Part shown: positions 9,251 to 18,827 of the stretch, in pieces
Numbering within the stretch: the first letter of the stretch is position 1
How the letters are laid out: every line of letters begins with the position of its first letter
From: Sphingomonas endophytica
GTDB taxonomy: Bacteria; Pseudomonadota; Alphaproteobacteria; Sphingomonadales; Sphingomonadaceae
NCBI RefSeq assembly: GCF_001476895.1
Contig: NZ_LDTB01000014.1
Location: 1 to 64,000, forward strand
Length of the DNA: 64,000 nt
Direction of reading: 5' to 3'
Translations under genes and position numbers: made by a program
The notes under the pieces: generated by a model
The model's database searches: none
What the model saw: only the letters and a program-made list of their open reading frames with translations
What the model was told of the DNA's origin: nothing

Positions 9251-11635
9251 TCACGCCAGCGTCAACCCGCTCGCCCGCAGCGGTTCCGCCCCTTGCAGGA
9301 AGTACCGACGCGCGATCGCCTCCGACAGCCGGAACAGCCGCCGCTCCACCTCCGACAGCGTCTCGGGATCCAGCAGCGCTGCCTGAGCGGGTGCGACCAA
9401 CGCGTACAATTCCGTCGCCTCGATCTGCTGCGGCTCCGCCATCCCGTCGTCGCCCAGCACCGGCAGTGCGTCCAGATGCTCGCGAATTCGCTCGACCTGG
9501 AACGCCAGCGCGCGCGGGTTGCCGGGGTCGAGCACGGTCAGGTCGATCACCGGCACGCGCGCGATCCCGGTCAGGTAGCGCTGGCGATAACTGATCTGGC
9601 TGTCGGCGAGGTCGAGCAGCGTCGACAGGTCGTCGCTCGACGCGCCCACCATCCCGAACACCCGTGCCGCGCGCGTGATCGCGCGCGCGCGCTCGACGCG
9701 ACGGCCCAGATCGTGGAATCGCCACGCGGCGGTGCGCCCCATATGCTCCGCCGACAGCCCGGCAATCGCGGCATAGCGGCGCTGGAGCGAGCCGGCGCGG
9801 TCCAGCATGCCGCGATGCGTGGGGAAGGGGGCGTCGAGCAACCGCACCATGTCCACCGACAGCCGGTCGCGCGATCCACCTGCGATCCGCTGTGCGTGGG
9901 TGTTGATCGCGGCGACCGACTGATAGCCGTCGCGCGCCTCCATCGCGATGCGGGCGAAGGCGATCAGGTCGGGACGGCGCAGGCTGGCCGGGGCGGGTGC
10001 CGCGCCGGCCTCGACGATCTCGGCGACCAGCCGGCCGGCTGTCGCATCGTCCGGCCCGGCGCTGGCGTCGGCGTCGATCGAACTGCCCAGCATCGTGCGG
10101 ATCATCCCCAGCAACGCCTCGCCGCGTTCCAGATAACGGCCCAGCCAGAAGAAATTGTCCGCGACCCGGCTCGGCAAGGTGCCCGGATTGCGCCGGATAT
10201 GCAGCGAGTCGGGGGCGGGGAGCAGCGATACCTGCGCGACCGGCTCCGCGCCGTGGACGCACACGTCGGCGGACCATGTGCCCTCACCCATCACCGCCGC
10301 GCGCGGGTCGGGATGCTCGCCGATCCGCGCGAACCCGCCCGGCAGCACCTGCCACCGCCCCAGGCCATCGCGCGCCGCGAAGACGCGCAGCGTGAACGGG
10401 CGTGGTTCGATCGCGTCGCCGATCACCACCGGCATCGTCGATAGCCGCACCACCTCCTGTCCGACATAATCCTGCGGGCGGCGGGTCATGTCGTCGAGCA
10501 GCGCGGCACGCTGTTCGCGCGTCAGCTCCGCCCCCGATACCGCGCCGTCGCCGGGCAGTCCCAGCGTGCGCGCGCCGAACGCCGACGACAGCAGCATCGA
10601 ATCGAGTTCGGCGGCGACATGTGCGGCCTCGCGCGGCTGCCCGCACCACCAGGTCGCGATGTTGGGCAGGATCAGGTCCGCCCCCGTCAGCCGGGTGGCC
10701 AGCTGCGGCAGGAACGCCCCGAACGCCGCGCTTTCCAGCACCCCCGCGCCGGGCGCATTGGCCAGCACCACATTGCCCTGCGCCCAGACGTCGATCAGCC
10801 CCGGCACACCGATGCGCGAGTGCGAATCGAACGCCAGCGGATCGAGCAGCCGCGGATCGAGCCGCCGCCACAGCGCATCGACGCGCTTCAGCCCGCCGAT
10901 CGTGCGGACATACAGGCGATCCTCCAGCGCGGCGAGATCGTCGCCCTCGACCAGCAGCAGCCCCAGATAGCGCGCCAGATGTGCCTGTTCGGGATAGCTG
11001 GGATTGTAGCGCCCCGGCGTCAGCAGCCCGATGCGCGGATCGCTGCGGCGGCAGGCGGCGGCCAGCCCTTCGCGGAATGCGGCGAAGAACGGGGCATGGC
11101 GGCGGACGTTCAGCCGCCCCTGCAATCCGCCCAGCGTGCGGCTGACCGCCAGCCGGTTCTCCAGCGCATAGCCGGCGCCGGTCGGCGCGCGCAGCTGGTC
11201 GCCCAGCACGCGCCACTCGCCGGACGGGCTGCGCCCCAGGTCGATCGCGACGAAATGCAGATGGTGCCCGCCCGGCGGCGTCAACCCGACCAGCGGGCGC
11301 AGGTAGAAGGGGCTGCCGGTGACAAGCGTCGCCGGGATCAGCCCGCGCTCGACGAAGCGTGCCGGGCCGTACAGGTCCTTAAGGATCGTCTCGAACAGAT
11401 CGGCGCGCTGGATGACGCCGCGCTCGATCGTCGCCCATTCGGCGGCGTCGATCAGCAGAGGGACCGGGCTGACCGGCCACGGCCGCTCGCTCTCCTCGCC
11501 GATGATGCGAAAGCCGGTGCCGATGTCGGCGGCGTGGCGCTGCACCCGCTCGCGCGCATGGCCCAGATCGTCGCCCGCGACCGCCGACAATTCCTCCAGC
11601 ACCGCGATCCACGGCGCGGCGGCGGCGCTGCGCAT
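9251..11635 (-). CDS. Circularly permuted type-2 ATP-grasp - alpha-E fusion
   Basis: A fusion of 794 residues. Residues about 1-480 are a circularly permuted ATP-grasp type 2 domain (LTPGRYNPSYPEQAHLA, LPNIATWWCGQ, RPFTLRVF). From about 488 (SRVADNFFWLGRYLERGE) it is an alpha-E domain. In many bacteria these are two adjacent genes. It is probably co-transcribed with the transglutaminase downstream. The family is predicted to form amide or peptide bonds; substrate unknown. The start is uncertain: in-frame codons continue coding-like upstream (a DDYAAAPSDT stretch) to about 11680 without an ATG or GTG, so a non-standard start or sequence error is possible. Confidence 0.85.
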   Translation of the reverse strand: MRSAAAAPWIAVLEELSAVAGDDLGHARERVQRHAADIGTGFRIIGEESERPWPVSPVPLLIDAAEWATIERGVIQRADLFETILKDLYGPARFVERGLIPATLVTGSPFYLRPLVGLTPPGGHHLHFVAIDLGRSPSGEWRVLGDQLRAPTGAGYALENRLAVSRTLGGLQGRLNVRRHAPFFAAFREGLAAACRRSDPRIGLLTPGRYNPSYPEQAHLARYLGLLLVEGDDLAALEDRLYVRTIGGLKRVDALWRRLDPRLLDPLAFDSHSRIGVPGLIDVWAQGNVVLANAPGAGVLESAAFGAFLPQLATRLTGADLILPNIATWWCGQPREAAHVAAELDSMLLSSAFGARTLGLPGDGAVSGAELTREQRAALLDDMTRRPQDYVGQEVVRLSTMPVVIGDAIEPRPFTLRVFAARDGLGRWQVLPGGFARIGEHPDPRAAVMGEGTWSADVCVHGAEPVAQVSLLPAPDSLHIRRNPGTLPSRVADNFFWLGRYLERGEALLGMIRTMLGSSIDADASAGPDDATAGRLVAEIVEAGAAPAPASLRRPDLIAFARIAMEARDGYQSVAAINTHAQRIAGGSRDRLSVDMVRLLDAPFPTHRGMLDRAGSLQRRYAAIAGLSAEHMGRTAAWRFHDLGRRVERARAITRAARVFGMVGASSDDLSTLLDLADSQISYRQRYLTGIARVPVIDLTVLDPGNPRALAFQVERIREHLDALPVLGDDGMAEPQQIEATELYALVAPAQAALLDPETLSEVERRLFRLSEAIARRYFLQGAEPLRASGLTLA

Positions 11636-11846
11636 CGTGTCCGATGGCGCAGCCGCGTAATCGTCGTACCGGCGGCGGGCGTGCGTGCCGGTGTCATGGG
11701 CGAAGTGCGTGGCCAGTGCGATTCCCTCGTCGCGAAGCGGGCGGACCGTAGTGGAGCACCTGGGTTAAGGAAACGGAATTCTGGGACGGGACGTTCCCCA
11801 TCGCCGCGCCCTCATCGTCCGCGCCGGAACGACGCCCTGACGCGCG

Positions 11847-12641
11847 TCACGGCAGCAGGAACGTGCCCTCGATCGTCGTCACGCATTCCCCGCGCAGCAC
11901 CACGCGCTCGCCGTCGAGGCGACACCCCAGCCGACCGCCGCGCGCACTCGCCTGATAGGAGGAGAAGCTGTCGCGCCCCAGCCGTTCCGCCCAATAAGGG
12001 ACGACGACCGCGTGCGCGCCGCCGGTCACCGGATCCTCGGGGATGCCGAACGCCGGGGTGAAGGCGCGAACCACGATGTCGCTGGCGTCGCCCGGCGCGG
12101 TGACGATCACCAGCAGCCGTCCCTCGCGCTCGAGCGCGCGCTGGTCGGGCGCGCAGGCGCGGACGGCGGATTCGTCGGCCAGCACCGCGACCGCATAGCC
12201 GCCCTCGTGCCAGAGGGTCGCGACCGCCTCGACGCCCAGCGCCACCACGACACCCGGCAGCGGGCGCGGGGCGGGCGTCAGCGCGGGCAGCGCCAGTGCA
12301 TAGCCGCCGCCGTCGCGCGCGACCTCCAGCACCCCGGACTGCCGCGTGCGGAAACGCACCCGCTCGCGATCCGGATCGGACGACAGCACGACATGCCCGC
12401 TCGCCAGCGTCGCGTGACCGCACAGCGCGATTTCCGATGCCGGCGTGAACCAGCGCAGCTCGTAATTCGCTGCCCCGCTCGCGTCCGGCACCAGGAACGC
12501 GGTTTCGGACAGGTTGTTCTCCTGCGCGATCGCCAGCAGCACCGCATCGTCCGGCCATGCCGACAGCGGCATGACGGCCGCCGGATTGCCCCCGAAGGCG
12601 CGGTCGGCGAAGGCATCGACCTGGGTGAAGGGGATGCGCAT
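11847..12641 (-). CDS. PhzF family isomerase/epimerase-like protein
   Basis: PhzF-fold protein of 264 residues. The opening QVDAFADRAFGGNPAAV is the family signature and E46 in NNLSETAFL is the expected catalytic glutamate. The second half contains FGIPEDPVTGGAH, the other conserved block of the duplicated diaminopimelate-epimerase-like fold. Genuine phenazine genes are absent, so it is likely a general isomerase of unknown substrate, as most PhzF homologues are. It begins 13 bases after the CDF transporter gene on the same strand. Confidence 0.9.
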   Translation of the reverse strand: MRIPFTQVDAFADRAFGGNPAAVMPLSAWPDDAVLLAIAQENNLSETAFLVPDASGAANYELRWFTPASEIALCGHATLASGHVVLSSDPDRERVRFRTRQSGVLEVARDGGGYALALPALTPAPRPLPGVVVALGVEAVATLWHEGGYAVAVLADESAVRACAPDQRALEREGRLLVIVTAPGDASDIVVRAFTPAFGIPEDPVTGGAHAVVVPYWAERLGRDSFSSYQASARGGRLGCRLDGERVVLRGECVTTIEGTFLLP

Positions 12642-12654
12642 CGCGTCGCGTTCC

Positions 12655-13602
12655 TTACAGGCGCTTGGAGAACCAGTGCGGGGTCACGTCCGCCTCGACC
12701 AGCGGATTGTCGGTATCGACATGCCCTTCCGGATCGAGATGGATCAGCGTCTCGACGCGCGGGAAGGTGTCGCGCAGCGCGCGCTCGACCTGTTCGACGA
12801 TGTCGTGCGCGGCGCGCACCGTCAGGTTCGCGTCGACCTCCATGTGGAACTGCGCGAAATCGTGGCTGCCGGCGCGGCGGGTGCGGAAATCGTGGATGCC
12901 CCGGATTCCCGGCTGGCGCGCGGCCACCTCCATGAAGGCGGCGCGCTGCGCCTCCGGCCATTCCTTGTCCATCAGCATGTCGATCGCCTGGCTCGACGCC
13001 TGGAATGCGCCCCACGCCAGCCATGCCGCGATCGCGATGCCGAACACCGGGTCCGCGCCGGAGATGCCCAGATACTGGTCGAGCACCAGCGCGGCGATGA
13101 CCGCGACGTTCAGCAGCATGTCCGACTGATAATGGACGTTGTCGGCCATGATCGCGACCGATCCGGTCTGGCGGATGATGCTGCGCTGATAGGCCAGCAG
13201 CAGGAAGGTGGCGACCATCGCGGCGATCGACACGCCGATGCCCAGACCGGCATCTTCGTTGGCGACCGGGTCGGAGAAGCGCCGGATCGCCTGCACCGCG
13301 ATGCCGATCGCCGATGCGGTGATCAGCACGACCTGGAACAGTGCGGCCAGCGCCTCCGCCTTGCCATGGCCGAAACGATGGTCGTGGTCGGCCGGCTCGG
13401 CGGCCAGCTTGACGCCGTACAGGGTGACGAGGCTGGCGAGCAAGTCCAGCCCGGTGTCGGCCAGGCTGCCCAGCATCGCGACCGACCCGGTGTGCCAGGC
13501 GGCATAGGCCTTCACCAGCAGCAGCGTGCACGCCATCGCCACGCTGGCCAGCGCGGCGCGCATCGCAAGCGGGATGATACGGCGGCGTTCGTCGCGGGTC
13601 AT
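12655..13602 (-). CDS. Cation diffusion facilitator (FieF-like metal exporter)
   Basis: Inner-membrane metal/proton antiporter of 315 residues with the CDF layout: six membrane helices then a cytoplasmic ferredoxin-like domain. The transport-site residues typical of FieF are seen as D-x3-D in SLADTGLDLLAS and H-x3-D in HYQSDMLLN. The C-terminal domain has GIHDFRTRRAG and further histidines that bind metal in relatives. Zinc, iron or both are likely substrates, by family. ATG 13602 was chosen because it overlaps the pdxH stop as ATGA; the longer frame is arginine-rich spill-over. Confidence 0.9.
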   Translation of the reverse strand: MTRDERRRIIPLAMRAALASVAMACTLLLVKAYAAWHTGSVAMLGSLADTGLDLLASLVTLYGVKLAAEPADHDHRFGHGKAEALAALFQVVLITASAIGIAVQAIRRFSDPVANEDAGLGIGVSIAAMVATFLLLAYQRSIIRQTGSVAIMADNVHYQSDMLLNVAVIAALVLDQYLGISGADPVFGIAIAAWLAWGAFQASSQAIDMLMDKEWPEAQRAAFMEVAARQPGIRGIHDFRTRRAGSHDFAQFHMEVDANLTVRAAHDIVEQVERALRDTFPRVETLIHLDPEGHVDTDNPLVEADVTPHWFSKRL

Positions 13603-14180
13603 GGGAACAACAATCCTTCGGTCCAGCCGCGCGCGTCGTCGCGGACGAACAGGCGGCGCTCGTGCAGGCGATGCGCGCGGTCCTGCCAGAATTCGATTCG
13701 TTCGGGCGTGACGCGATAGCCGCCCCAATGCGGCGGGCGTGGCACGTCCTGCCCCTCGAACCGCGTCGTCATTTCCGCGAACCGCGCCTCGAAGGTCGCG
13801 CGTTCGTCCAGCGGACGCGACTGGTCCGACGCCCAGGCGCCGAGTTGCGAATCGCGCCCCCGGCTGGCGAAATAGGCGTCGCTCTCCGCGTCGGTGACGC
13901 GCGACACCGCGCCCTCGACACGAATCTGTCGCCGCAGCGATTTCCAGTGGAAGAGCAGCGCGGCATGGGGGTTGGCGGCCAGATCGTCGGCCTTGCGGCT
14001 ACCGCGATTCGTGTAGAATACGAAGCCGTCCGGGCCATGCCCCTTCAGCAGCACCATCCGTACCGACGGCCGGCCGGCGGCATCCGCGGTGGCCAGCGCC
14101 ATCGCATTGGAATCGTTCGGCTCGCTCTCACGCGCCGCCGCGAACCAGCGATCGAACAAGGCAAAGGGATCATCGGACAT
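13599..14180 (-). CDS. pdxH: Pyridoxamine 5'-phosphate oxidase
   Basis: An FMN enzyme of 193 residues that oxidises pyridoxine or pyridoxamine phosphate to pyridoxal 5'-phosphate. Family blocks are clear: RPSVRMVLLKG near residue 37, the GFVFYTNRGSRK FMN/substrate segment, SRPL, and the C-terminal RLHERRLFVRDD...W. It is slightly shorter than the E. coli enzyme, lacking part of the N-terminal tail. The gene is divergent from ku, with about 119 bases between the starts, and its stop overlaps the CDF transporter start. Confidence 0.94.
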   Translation of the reverse strand: MSDDPFALFDRWFAAARESEPNDSNAMALATADAAGRPSVRMVLLKGHGPDGFVFYTNRGSRKADDLAANPHAALLFHWKSLRRQIRVEGAVSRVTDAESDAYFASRGRDSQLGAWASDQSRPLDERATFEARFAEMTTRFEGQDVPRPPHWGGYRVTPERIEFWQDRAHRLHERRLFVRDDARGWTEGLLFP

Positions 14181-14299
14181 GGGCCGCCTTTACCGCCATC
14201 GCGCGAAAAGGTCATCAACGGCGTCACATGGGGGCATCGTGACGGAACCCACATCTTTTCAGCGGATTGAATCGGCTTCGTAACGGCGAGGCGGGTTCG

Positions 14300-15166
14300 A
14301 TGGCGGCACGCGCATATTGGCAGGGGCAGATCCGGCTGGCGCTGGTGTCGATTCCGGTCGAAATCTATTCCGCGACCAAATCCGGCGCGCAGATCAGTTT
14401 CCACCAGATCCACGAACCCAGCGGGCAGCGGATCAAGTACGAGAAGGTCGCGCCCGGCGTCGGCCCAGTCGATGTCGATGAGATCGTGAAGGGGTTCGAG
14501 GTCGAGAAGGGCGAATATGTCCTGCTCGAACAAGACGAGATCGACGCGGTGAAGCTGGAATCGAAGAAGACTCTGGAACTGACCCAGTTCGTCGACGCGC
14601 ATGAGATCGATGTTCTTTATTATGAGAAGCCGTACTTCGTGGTTCCGACCGACGATCTCGCCGAAGAAGCATTCATCGTCTTGCGTGAAGCACTTAAACG
14701 GACGAAGAAGGTCGGACTGGGACAGCTGGCGATGCGGGGGCGGGAATATGTCGTCAGCCTGAAGCCGTGCGGGCGCGGGATGGTGCTGGAGACGCTGCGC
14801 TACGCGGACGAGGTCAACAAGGCGCAGGGATATTTCCGTGACATTCCCGACGACAAGCCGGACGGCGAGTTGCTGGAACTGGCCGAGGCGCTGATCGAGA
14901 AGAAGGCCGCCGCCTTCGATCCGGCCGAGTTCCACGATCGCTATGTCGATGCGCTGAAGGGGCTGATCGAGCGCAAGCGCAAGGCGAAGGGCAAGAAGAT
15001 CATCGAGGACAAGGGCGATAATGGCGGGCGCTCAGGGTCGAATGTGGTCGATTTGATGGCCGCTCTGAAGAAATCGATGGAGAAGCCCGGCGAGACCACG
15101 CCCGCCAAGAAGACACCGGCGAAAAAGGCGCCGGCGAAGCGCGCGCCGGCGAAGAAACGTGCCTGA
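14300..15166 (+). CDS. ku: NHEJ DNA end-binding protein Ku
   Basis: Bacterial Ku of 288 residues, a homodimeric ring that binds double-strand ends and recruits LigD. The start MAARAYWQGQIRLALVSIPV is the family N-terminus, so ATG 14300 was preferred to upstream 14267. The core beta-barrel and the RGREYVV segment are present. From about residue 260 the tail is a lysine/proline/alanine repeat (PAKK-type), as in many Ku proteins, where it helps DNA binding. The stop overlaps the GTG start of ligD. Confidence 0.96.
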   Translation: MAARAYWQGQIRLALVSIPVEIYSATKSGAQISFHQIHEPSGQRIKYEKVAPGVGPVDVDEIVKGFEVEKGEYVLLEQDEIDAVKLESKKTLELTQFVDAHEIDVLYYEKPYFVVPTDDLAEEAFIVLREALKRTKKVGLGQLAMRGREYVVSLKPCGRGMVLETLRYADEVNKAQGYFRDIPDDKPDGELLELAEALIEKKAAAFDPAEFHDRYVDALKGLIERKRKAKGKKIIEDKGDNGGRSGSNVVDLMAALKKSMEKPGETTPAKKTPAKKAPAKRAPAKKRA

Positions 15167-17666
15167 TCGCGACCCGCTGGAACGCTACAACGCCAAGCGC
15201 GACTTCACGCGCACGGCGGAGCCGGCGGGGACGCTGGCGGCGGGGCACGGGAACGGCTTCATCGTCCAGAAGCATGATGCGACCCGGCTGCACTGGGATT
15301 TTCGGCTGGAGGTGGACGGCGTCCTGAAAAGCTGGGCGGTGACGCGGGGGCCGAGCCTGGACCCCGACGAGAAGCGGCTGGCGGTGCGGACCGAGGATCA
15401 TCCTTTGTCCTACGCCACGTTCGAGGGGACGATCCCGGCGGGTGAATATGGCGGCGGGACGGTGATGCTCTGGGATCGCGGGACCTGGTCGCCGGTCAAG
15501 GGCAAGAGCGCGGCCGATATCGAGAAGGGCCATCTGCATTTCGTGCTGGATGGCGAGCGGATGAAGGGCGAGTGGCTGCTGATCCGCCTGCGCCCGCGGG
15601 GAAAGGAGAAGCGCGAGAACTGGCTGCTGCGCAAGATCGCCGATGCGGAGGCGGGGGGCACGGACGTGCTGGTCGAGACCGCGTTGACGAGCGTGGCGAC
15701 CGGGCGGACGATGCAGGAGATCGCGGAGGGGAAGAAGGTGTCCCGCAAGGCTGTCGCCCCGGCGAAGGCCGGGGCCCAGTTGGGGGACGCTGGCGATGAA
15801 GGCGAAACGGGCCGTAGCTGGACCCCGGCCTCCGCCGGGGTGACGAAGAAGAAGAAGAGCGGCAGGGCGGCGAAGGCACCCCCCTTCGAGCCGCCGCAAC
15901 TCTGCACGCTGGTCGATCACGTTCCCACCGGCTCGGACTGGCTCCACGAGGTCAAGTACGACGGTTATCGCGCGCTGGTCGCGGTCGGTGGCGGGACGGC
16001 GAAGGTCTTCACCCGCAGCGGGCTGGACTGGACCGACAAGTTTCCCGGCATCGCGGAGGCCGCCGCCGCGTTGCCCGCGACGAGCGCGCTGGTCGATGGC
16101 GAGATCGTCGCGTTCAAGGACGGGCGGCCCGACTTTTCGACGCTGAAGGACGCGATCGGCGCGGGCGGCGACATGACGCTGTTCGCGTTCGATCTGCTGG
16201 AAGTGGACGGCGAGGATCTACGCGCCCTGCCCAACGTCACGCGCAAGGAACGGCTGCGCGCGCTGGTCGGCGCGGGCGAGGAGCGGCTGCGCTTCGCCGA
16301 GCATGTCATCGGGTCGGGCGAAGAGCTGTTCGAGACGATGTGCCGCGAAGGTTATGAGGGCGTCGTCTCCAAGCGTGCCGACGCACCCTATCGCGGCAAG
16401 CGGACGTCGGCGTGGCTGAAGATCAAGTGCATCCGGCGGCAGGAGTTCGTCATCGTCGGCTGGCTGCCGTCCACCAAGTCGCGCGGGCTGCGCTCGCTGC
16501 TGCTGGGCGTGCATGACGGCGACACGTTGCGCTATGCGGGCAAGGTCGGGACCGGGTTCGACGCGGCGACGATCGACGAGCTGCGCACGCGGCTCGACCG
16601 GCTCGCGCGCAAGACCCCGACCGTGGACGCGCCGCGCGCGGCGGTGAAGGGCGCGCACTGGGTGACGCCGAAACTGGTCGCCGAGGTCGCCTTCGCCGAG
16701 ACGACCCCCGATGGCGTGCTGCGCCATTCGAGTTTCATCGGGTTGCGCGGCGACAAGCCGGCGCGCGAGGTGGTCGCCGAACGGGCCGCCCCCGTGCCGG
16801 CGCCCACGACGGTGAAGGTGACGAACCGCGAGCGCGTGATCTTCCCCGACAGCGACATCACCAAGGGCCAGCTTGCGGATTATTATGCGACGATGGCCGG
16901 CGTGATGCTGCCATGGGCGGGGCATCGCCCGATCAGCCTGGTCCGCTGCCCGCAAGGCCGCGCGCGCGCGTGCTTCTTTCAGAAGCATGACGCCGGATCC
17001 TTCGGTGACGCGGTCCATCAGGTGCCGATCCGCGAGAAGGACGGATCGACCGAGAATTATCTGTACGTCGACGATACCGCCGGACTGGTCACGTGCGTGC
17101 AGATGGGAACGATCGAGTTCCACGGCTGGGGATCGCGCGTCGATGCGCTGGAAACGCCCGACCGGATGGTGTTCGACCTGGACCCGGACGAAGGGCTGGG
17201 GTTCGAGGAGACGAAGCGCGCGGCGGTGTATCTGAAGGAGCAGCTCGCCGAACTGGGGCTGATCAGTTTCGCGCTGCTGTCAGGGGGCAAGGGCGTGCAT
17301 GTCGTCGTGCCGCTGACTCCCGATGCCGAGTGGCCGCGTGTCAAGGATTTCGCCGATCGCTTCGCGCGCGCGCTGGCGCAGGCCGAGCCGGAGCGGTTCG
17401 TGGCGGTCGCGACCAAGGCGAAGCGCAAGGGCCGTATCTTCATCGACTATCTCCGCAACCAGCGCGGCGCGACCGCGATCATGCCCTATGCCGCCCGCGC
17501 ACGCCCCGGCGCGCCGGTCGCCGCCCCGGTGTCGTGGAGCGAGTTGCGCGACCTCGACACCGCTGCGCGCTGGAGTGTCGGGGATATGGATGCGTTGCTC
17601 GAGCGGGCGAACGGCCGCGCACTGGCGGGATGGGGCGTCGCCGATCAGCTGTTGCCGGATTTCTGA
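15159..17666 (+). CDS. ligD: Multifunctional NHEJ ligase LigD with a repeat insertion
   Basis: LigD of 835 residues in the order phosphoesterase (about 1-170; H39, D40, H45, D47 in KHDATRLHWDF), ATP-dependent ligase (about 245-540; nucleotidyl lysine K266 in EVKYDGYR), then primase-polymerase (about 555-835; catalytic DLDPD, SGGKGVHV). It trims, fills and seals double-strand breaks with Ku. Start is GTG 15159, overlapping the ku stop. The linker at residues about 201-229 is encoded by a palindromic dispersed repeat kept in frame (PAKAGAQ ... WTPASAGVT). Because it lies between domains it is probably tolerated. Confidence 0.95.
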   Translation: MPDRDPLERYNAKRDFTRTAEPAGTLAAGHGNGFIVQKHDATRLHWDFRLEVDGVLKSWAVTRGPSLDPDEKRLAVRTEDHPLSYATFEGTIPAGEYGGGTVMLWDRGTWSPVKGKSAADIEKGHLHFVLDGERMKGEWLLIRLRPRGKEKRENWLLRKIADAEAGGTDVLVETALTSVATGRTMQEIAEGKKVSRKAVAPAKAGAQLGDAGDEGETGRSWTPASAGVTKKKKSGRAAKAPPFEPPQLCTLVDHVPTGSDWLHEVKYDGYRALVAVGGGTAKVFTRSGLDWTDKFPGIAEAAAALPATSALVDGEIVAFKDGRPDFSTLKDAIGAGGDMTLFAFDLLEVDGEDLRALPNVTRKERLRALVGAGEERLRFAEHVIGSGEELFETMCREGYEGVVSKRADAPYRGKRTSAWLKIKCIRRQEFVIVGWLPSTKSRGLRSLLLGVHDGDTLRYAGKVGTGFDAATIDELRTRLDRLARKTPTVDAPRAAVKGAHWVTPKLVAEVAFAETTPDGVLRHSSFIGLRGDKPAREVVAERAAPVPAPTTVKVTNRERVIFPDSDITKGQLADYYATMAGVMLPWAGHRPISLVRCPQGRARACFFQKHDAGSFGDAVHQVPIREKDGSTENYLYVDDTAGLVTCVQMGTIEFHGWGSRVDALETPDRMVFDLDPDEGLGFEETKRAAVYLKEQLAELGLISFALLSGGKGVHVVVPLTPDAEWPRVKDFADRFARALAQAEPERFVAVATKAKRKGRIFIDYLRNQRGATAIMPYAARARPGAPVAAPVSWSELRDLDTAARWSVGDMDALLERANGRALAGWGVADQLLPDF
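15757..15845. repeat. Dispersed palindromic repeat inserted in ligD
   Basis: Left arm 15757-15779 (CCCCGGCGAAGGCCGGGGCCCAG) is split here for length as CCCCGGCGAAG + GCCGGGGCCCAG. Right arm 15818-15845 reads as its near-perfect inverted copy (CTGGACCCCGGCC + TCCGCCGGGGTGACG). About 38 bases separate the arms, and each arm is itself a small GC hairpin. The same pattern is common between genes in sphingomonads. Here it lies inside an open frame, in phase, between two LigD domains. Confidence 0.85.
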
Positions 17667-17674
17667 GCGAGGCG

Positions 17675-18766
17675 TCAGGCCAACCTTATCGTCCGACCCT
17701 CACGCGCGGAGCGATAGATCGCCTCGATGATCCGCATGTCGCGCAGCCCTTCCTCGCCCGAGACGATCGGGGTGCCGCCGTCCTGCACGCAGGCGCTGAG
17801 ATGGTCGAGCTGCCCGGCGAACTGCGTCTTTCCTGGTCCCGGCGGGGGTGACACCTCCTGCTCGCGCCCGTCGCGGCCGGTCCACAGCCTGTTCCCCTCG
17901 TAGCGGGTCGCCGGCTCCAGCTCGACACGCCCCCTGGTCCCCATCAACAGGATGCGATTCTGGTTCGCCGAGTACATCGACTGACACCCTGCGATCGCCC
18001 CCGAGGGGAATTCCAGTGTCCAGTCGATCATGTCCTCGACCTCGCGGAAGCGCGGGTCGGTACGGTCCGTGGATTCGCGCGCGGTCACGGCGATCGGCTC
18101 CTCGCCCGTCATGTAGCGCGCTGCCTGAAGGCTGTAGATGCCCATGTCCATCAACGACCCGCCGCCCGACAGCGCGCGCTTCAGCCGCCATGCTGTCGGG
18201 TCGCCGGCGTTGAAGCCATGTTCGGAGCGGACGTAGCGGATCTTGCCCGTGTCGGCGCTCTTCGCCAGCCGCATGGCGGCAATGTTGGTCGCCTCGAAAT
18301 GGCAGCGATACCCGATCATCAGTTTGCGGTTCGCCGCCTTGCACGCGGCGATCATCGCCTCGCATTCGGCGACCGAGATCGCCATCGGCTTCTCGCACAT
18401 CACATGTTTGCCGGCCCTGGCCGCGCGGATCGTATATTCCGCATGCATCGAGTTGGGGAGGCATACATAGACGATGTCCACGTCCGGATTGTCGCGGATG
18501 CGGTCGAAATCGTCGTAGGAATAGATGGCGTCGGCGCCCAGCCCGTGTTCGTCCGCGACCTTCTTCGCCTTCGCGGGGTCGCCGCTGACCACCGCCGCCA
18601 GCCGGCTGCGGGTGCAGTTCTTGAATTCGGGGATGATCCGCCCGAGCCCGTACCCGCCCAGCCCGACGATCGCATAGCCGAGCGTGCGTCCCCGTCCCTG
18701 CGCGCAGGCGCTTCCCGCCGCCAGCAGCGGTGCGGCCGCGATGAGCGTGCGGCGTTCGATCTCCAT
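17675..18766 (-). CDS. Exported Gfo/Idh/MocA-family oxidoreductase
   Basis: An NAD(P)-dependent sugar oxidoreductase-like protein of 363 residues. The N-terminus (MEIERRTLIAAAPLLAAGSACAQ) looks like an export signal, perhaps Tat, since such enzymes carry a bound cofactor (compare glucose-fructose oxidoreductase of Zymomonas). Rossmann motif GLGGYG and the family hallmark CEKPMA follow. The C-terminal beta domain contains GGGSLMDMGIYSLQAARY. Start M18766 was preferred over 18772. It converges on ligD with 8 bases between them. Substrate unknown. Confidence 0.85.
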   Translation of the reverse strand: MEIERRTLIAAAPLLAAGSACAQGRGRTLGYAIVGLGGYGLGRIIPEFKNCTRSRLAAVVSGDPAKAKKVADEHGLGADAIYSYDDFDRIRDNPDVDIVYVCLPNSMHAEYTIRAARAGKHVMCEKPMAISVAECEAMIAACKAANRKLMIGYRCHFEATNIAAMRLAKSADTGKIRYVRSEHGFNAGDPTAWRLKRALSGGGSLMDMGIYSLQAARYMTGEEPIAVTARESTDRTDPRFREVEDMIDWTLEFPSGAIAGCQSMYSANQNRILLMGTRGRVELEPATRYEGNRLWTGRDGREQEVSPPPGPGKTQFAGQLDHLSACVQDGGTPIVSGEEGLRDMRIIEAIYRSAREGRTIRLA

Positions 18767-18827
18767 CCTCACCTCCCTGTTCTGTCGCGGCGAGGCTGCG
18801 GGCGCCCGCCCGCCATGTCAATGCGTG

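Noticed and set aside
14244..14269. GGAAC word 17 bases before ATTG upstream of ku, considered as a general-stress sigma factor (EcfG) promoter
   Set aside because: The -35 matches but the -10 should be close to CGTT and is not; the spacing alone is not enough.
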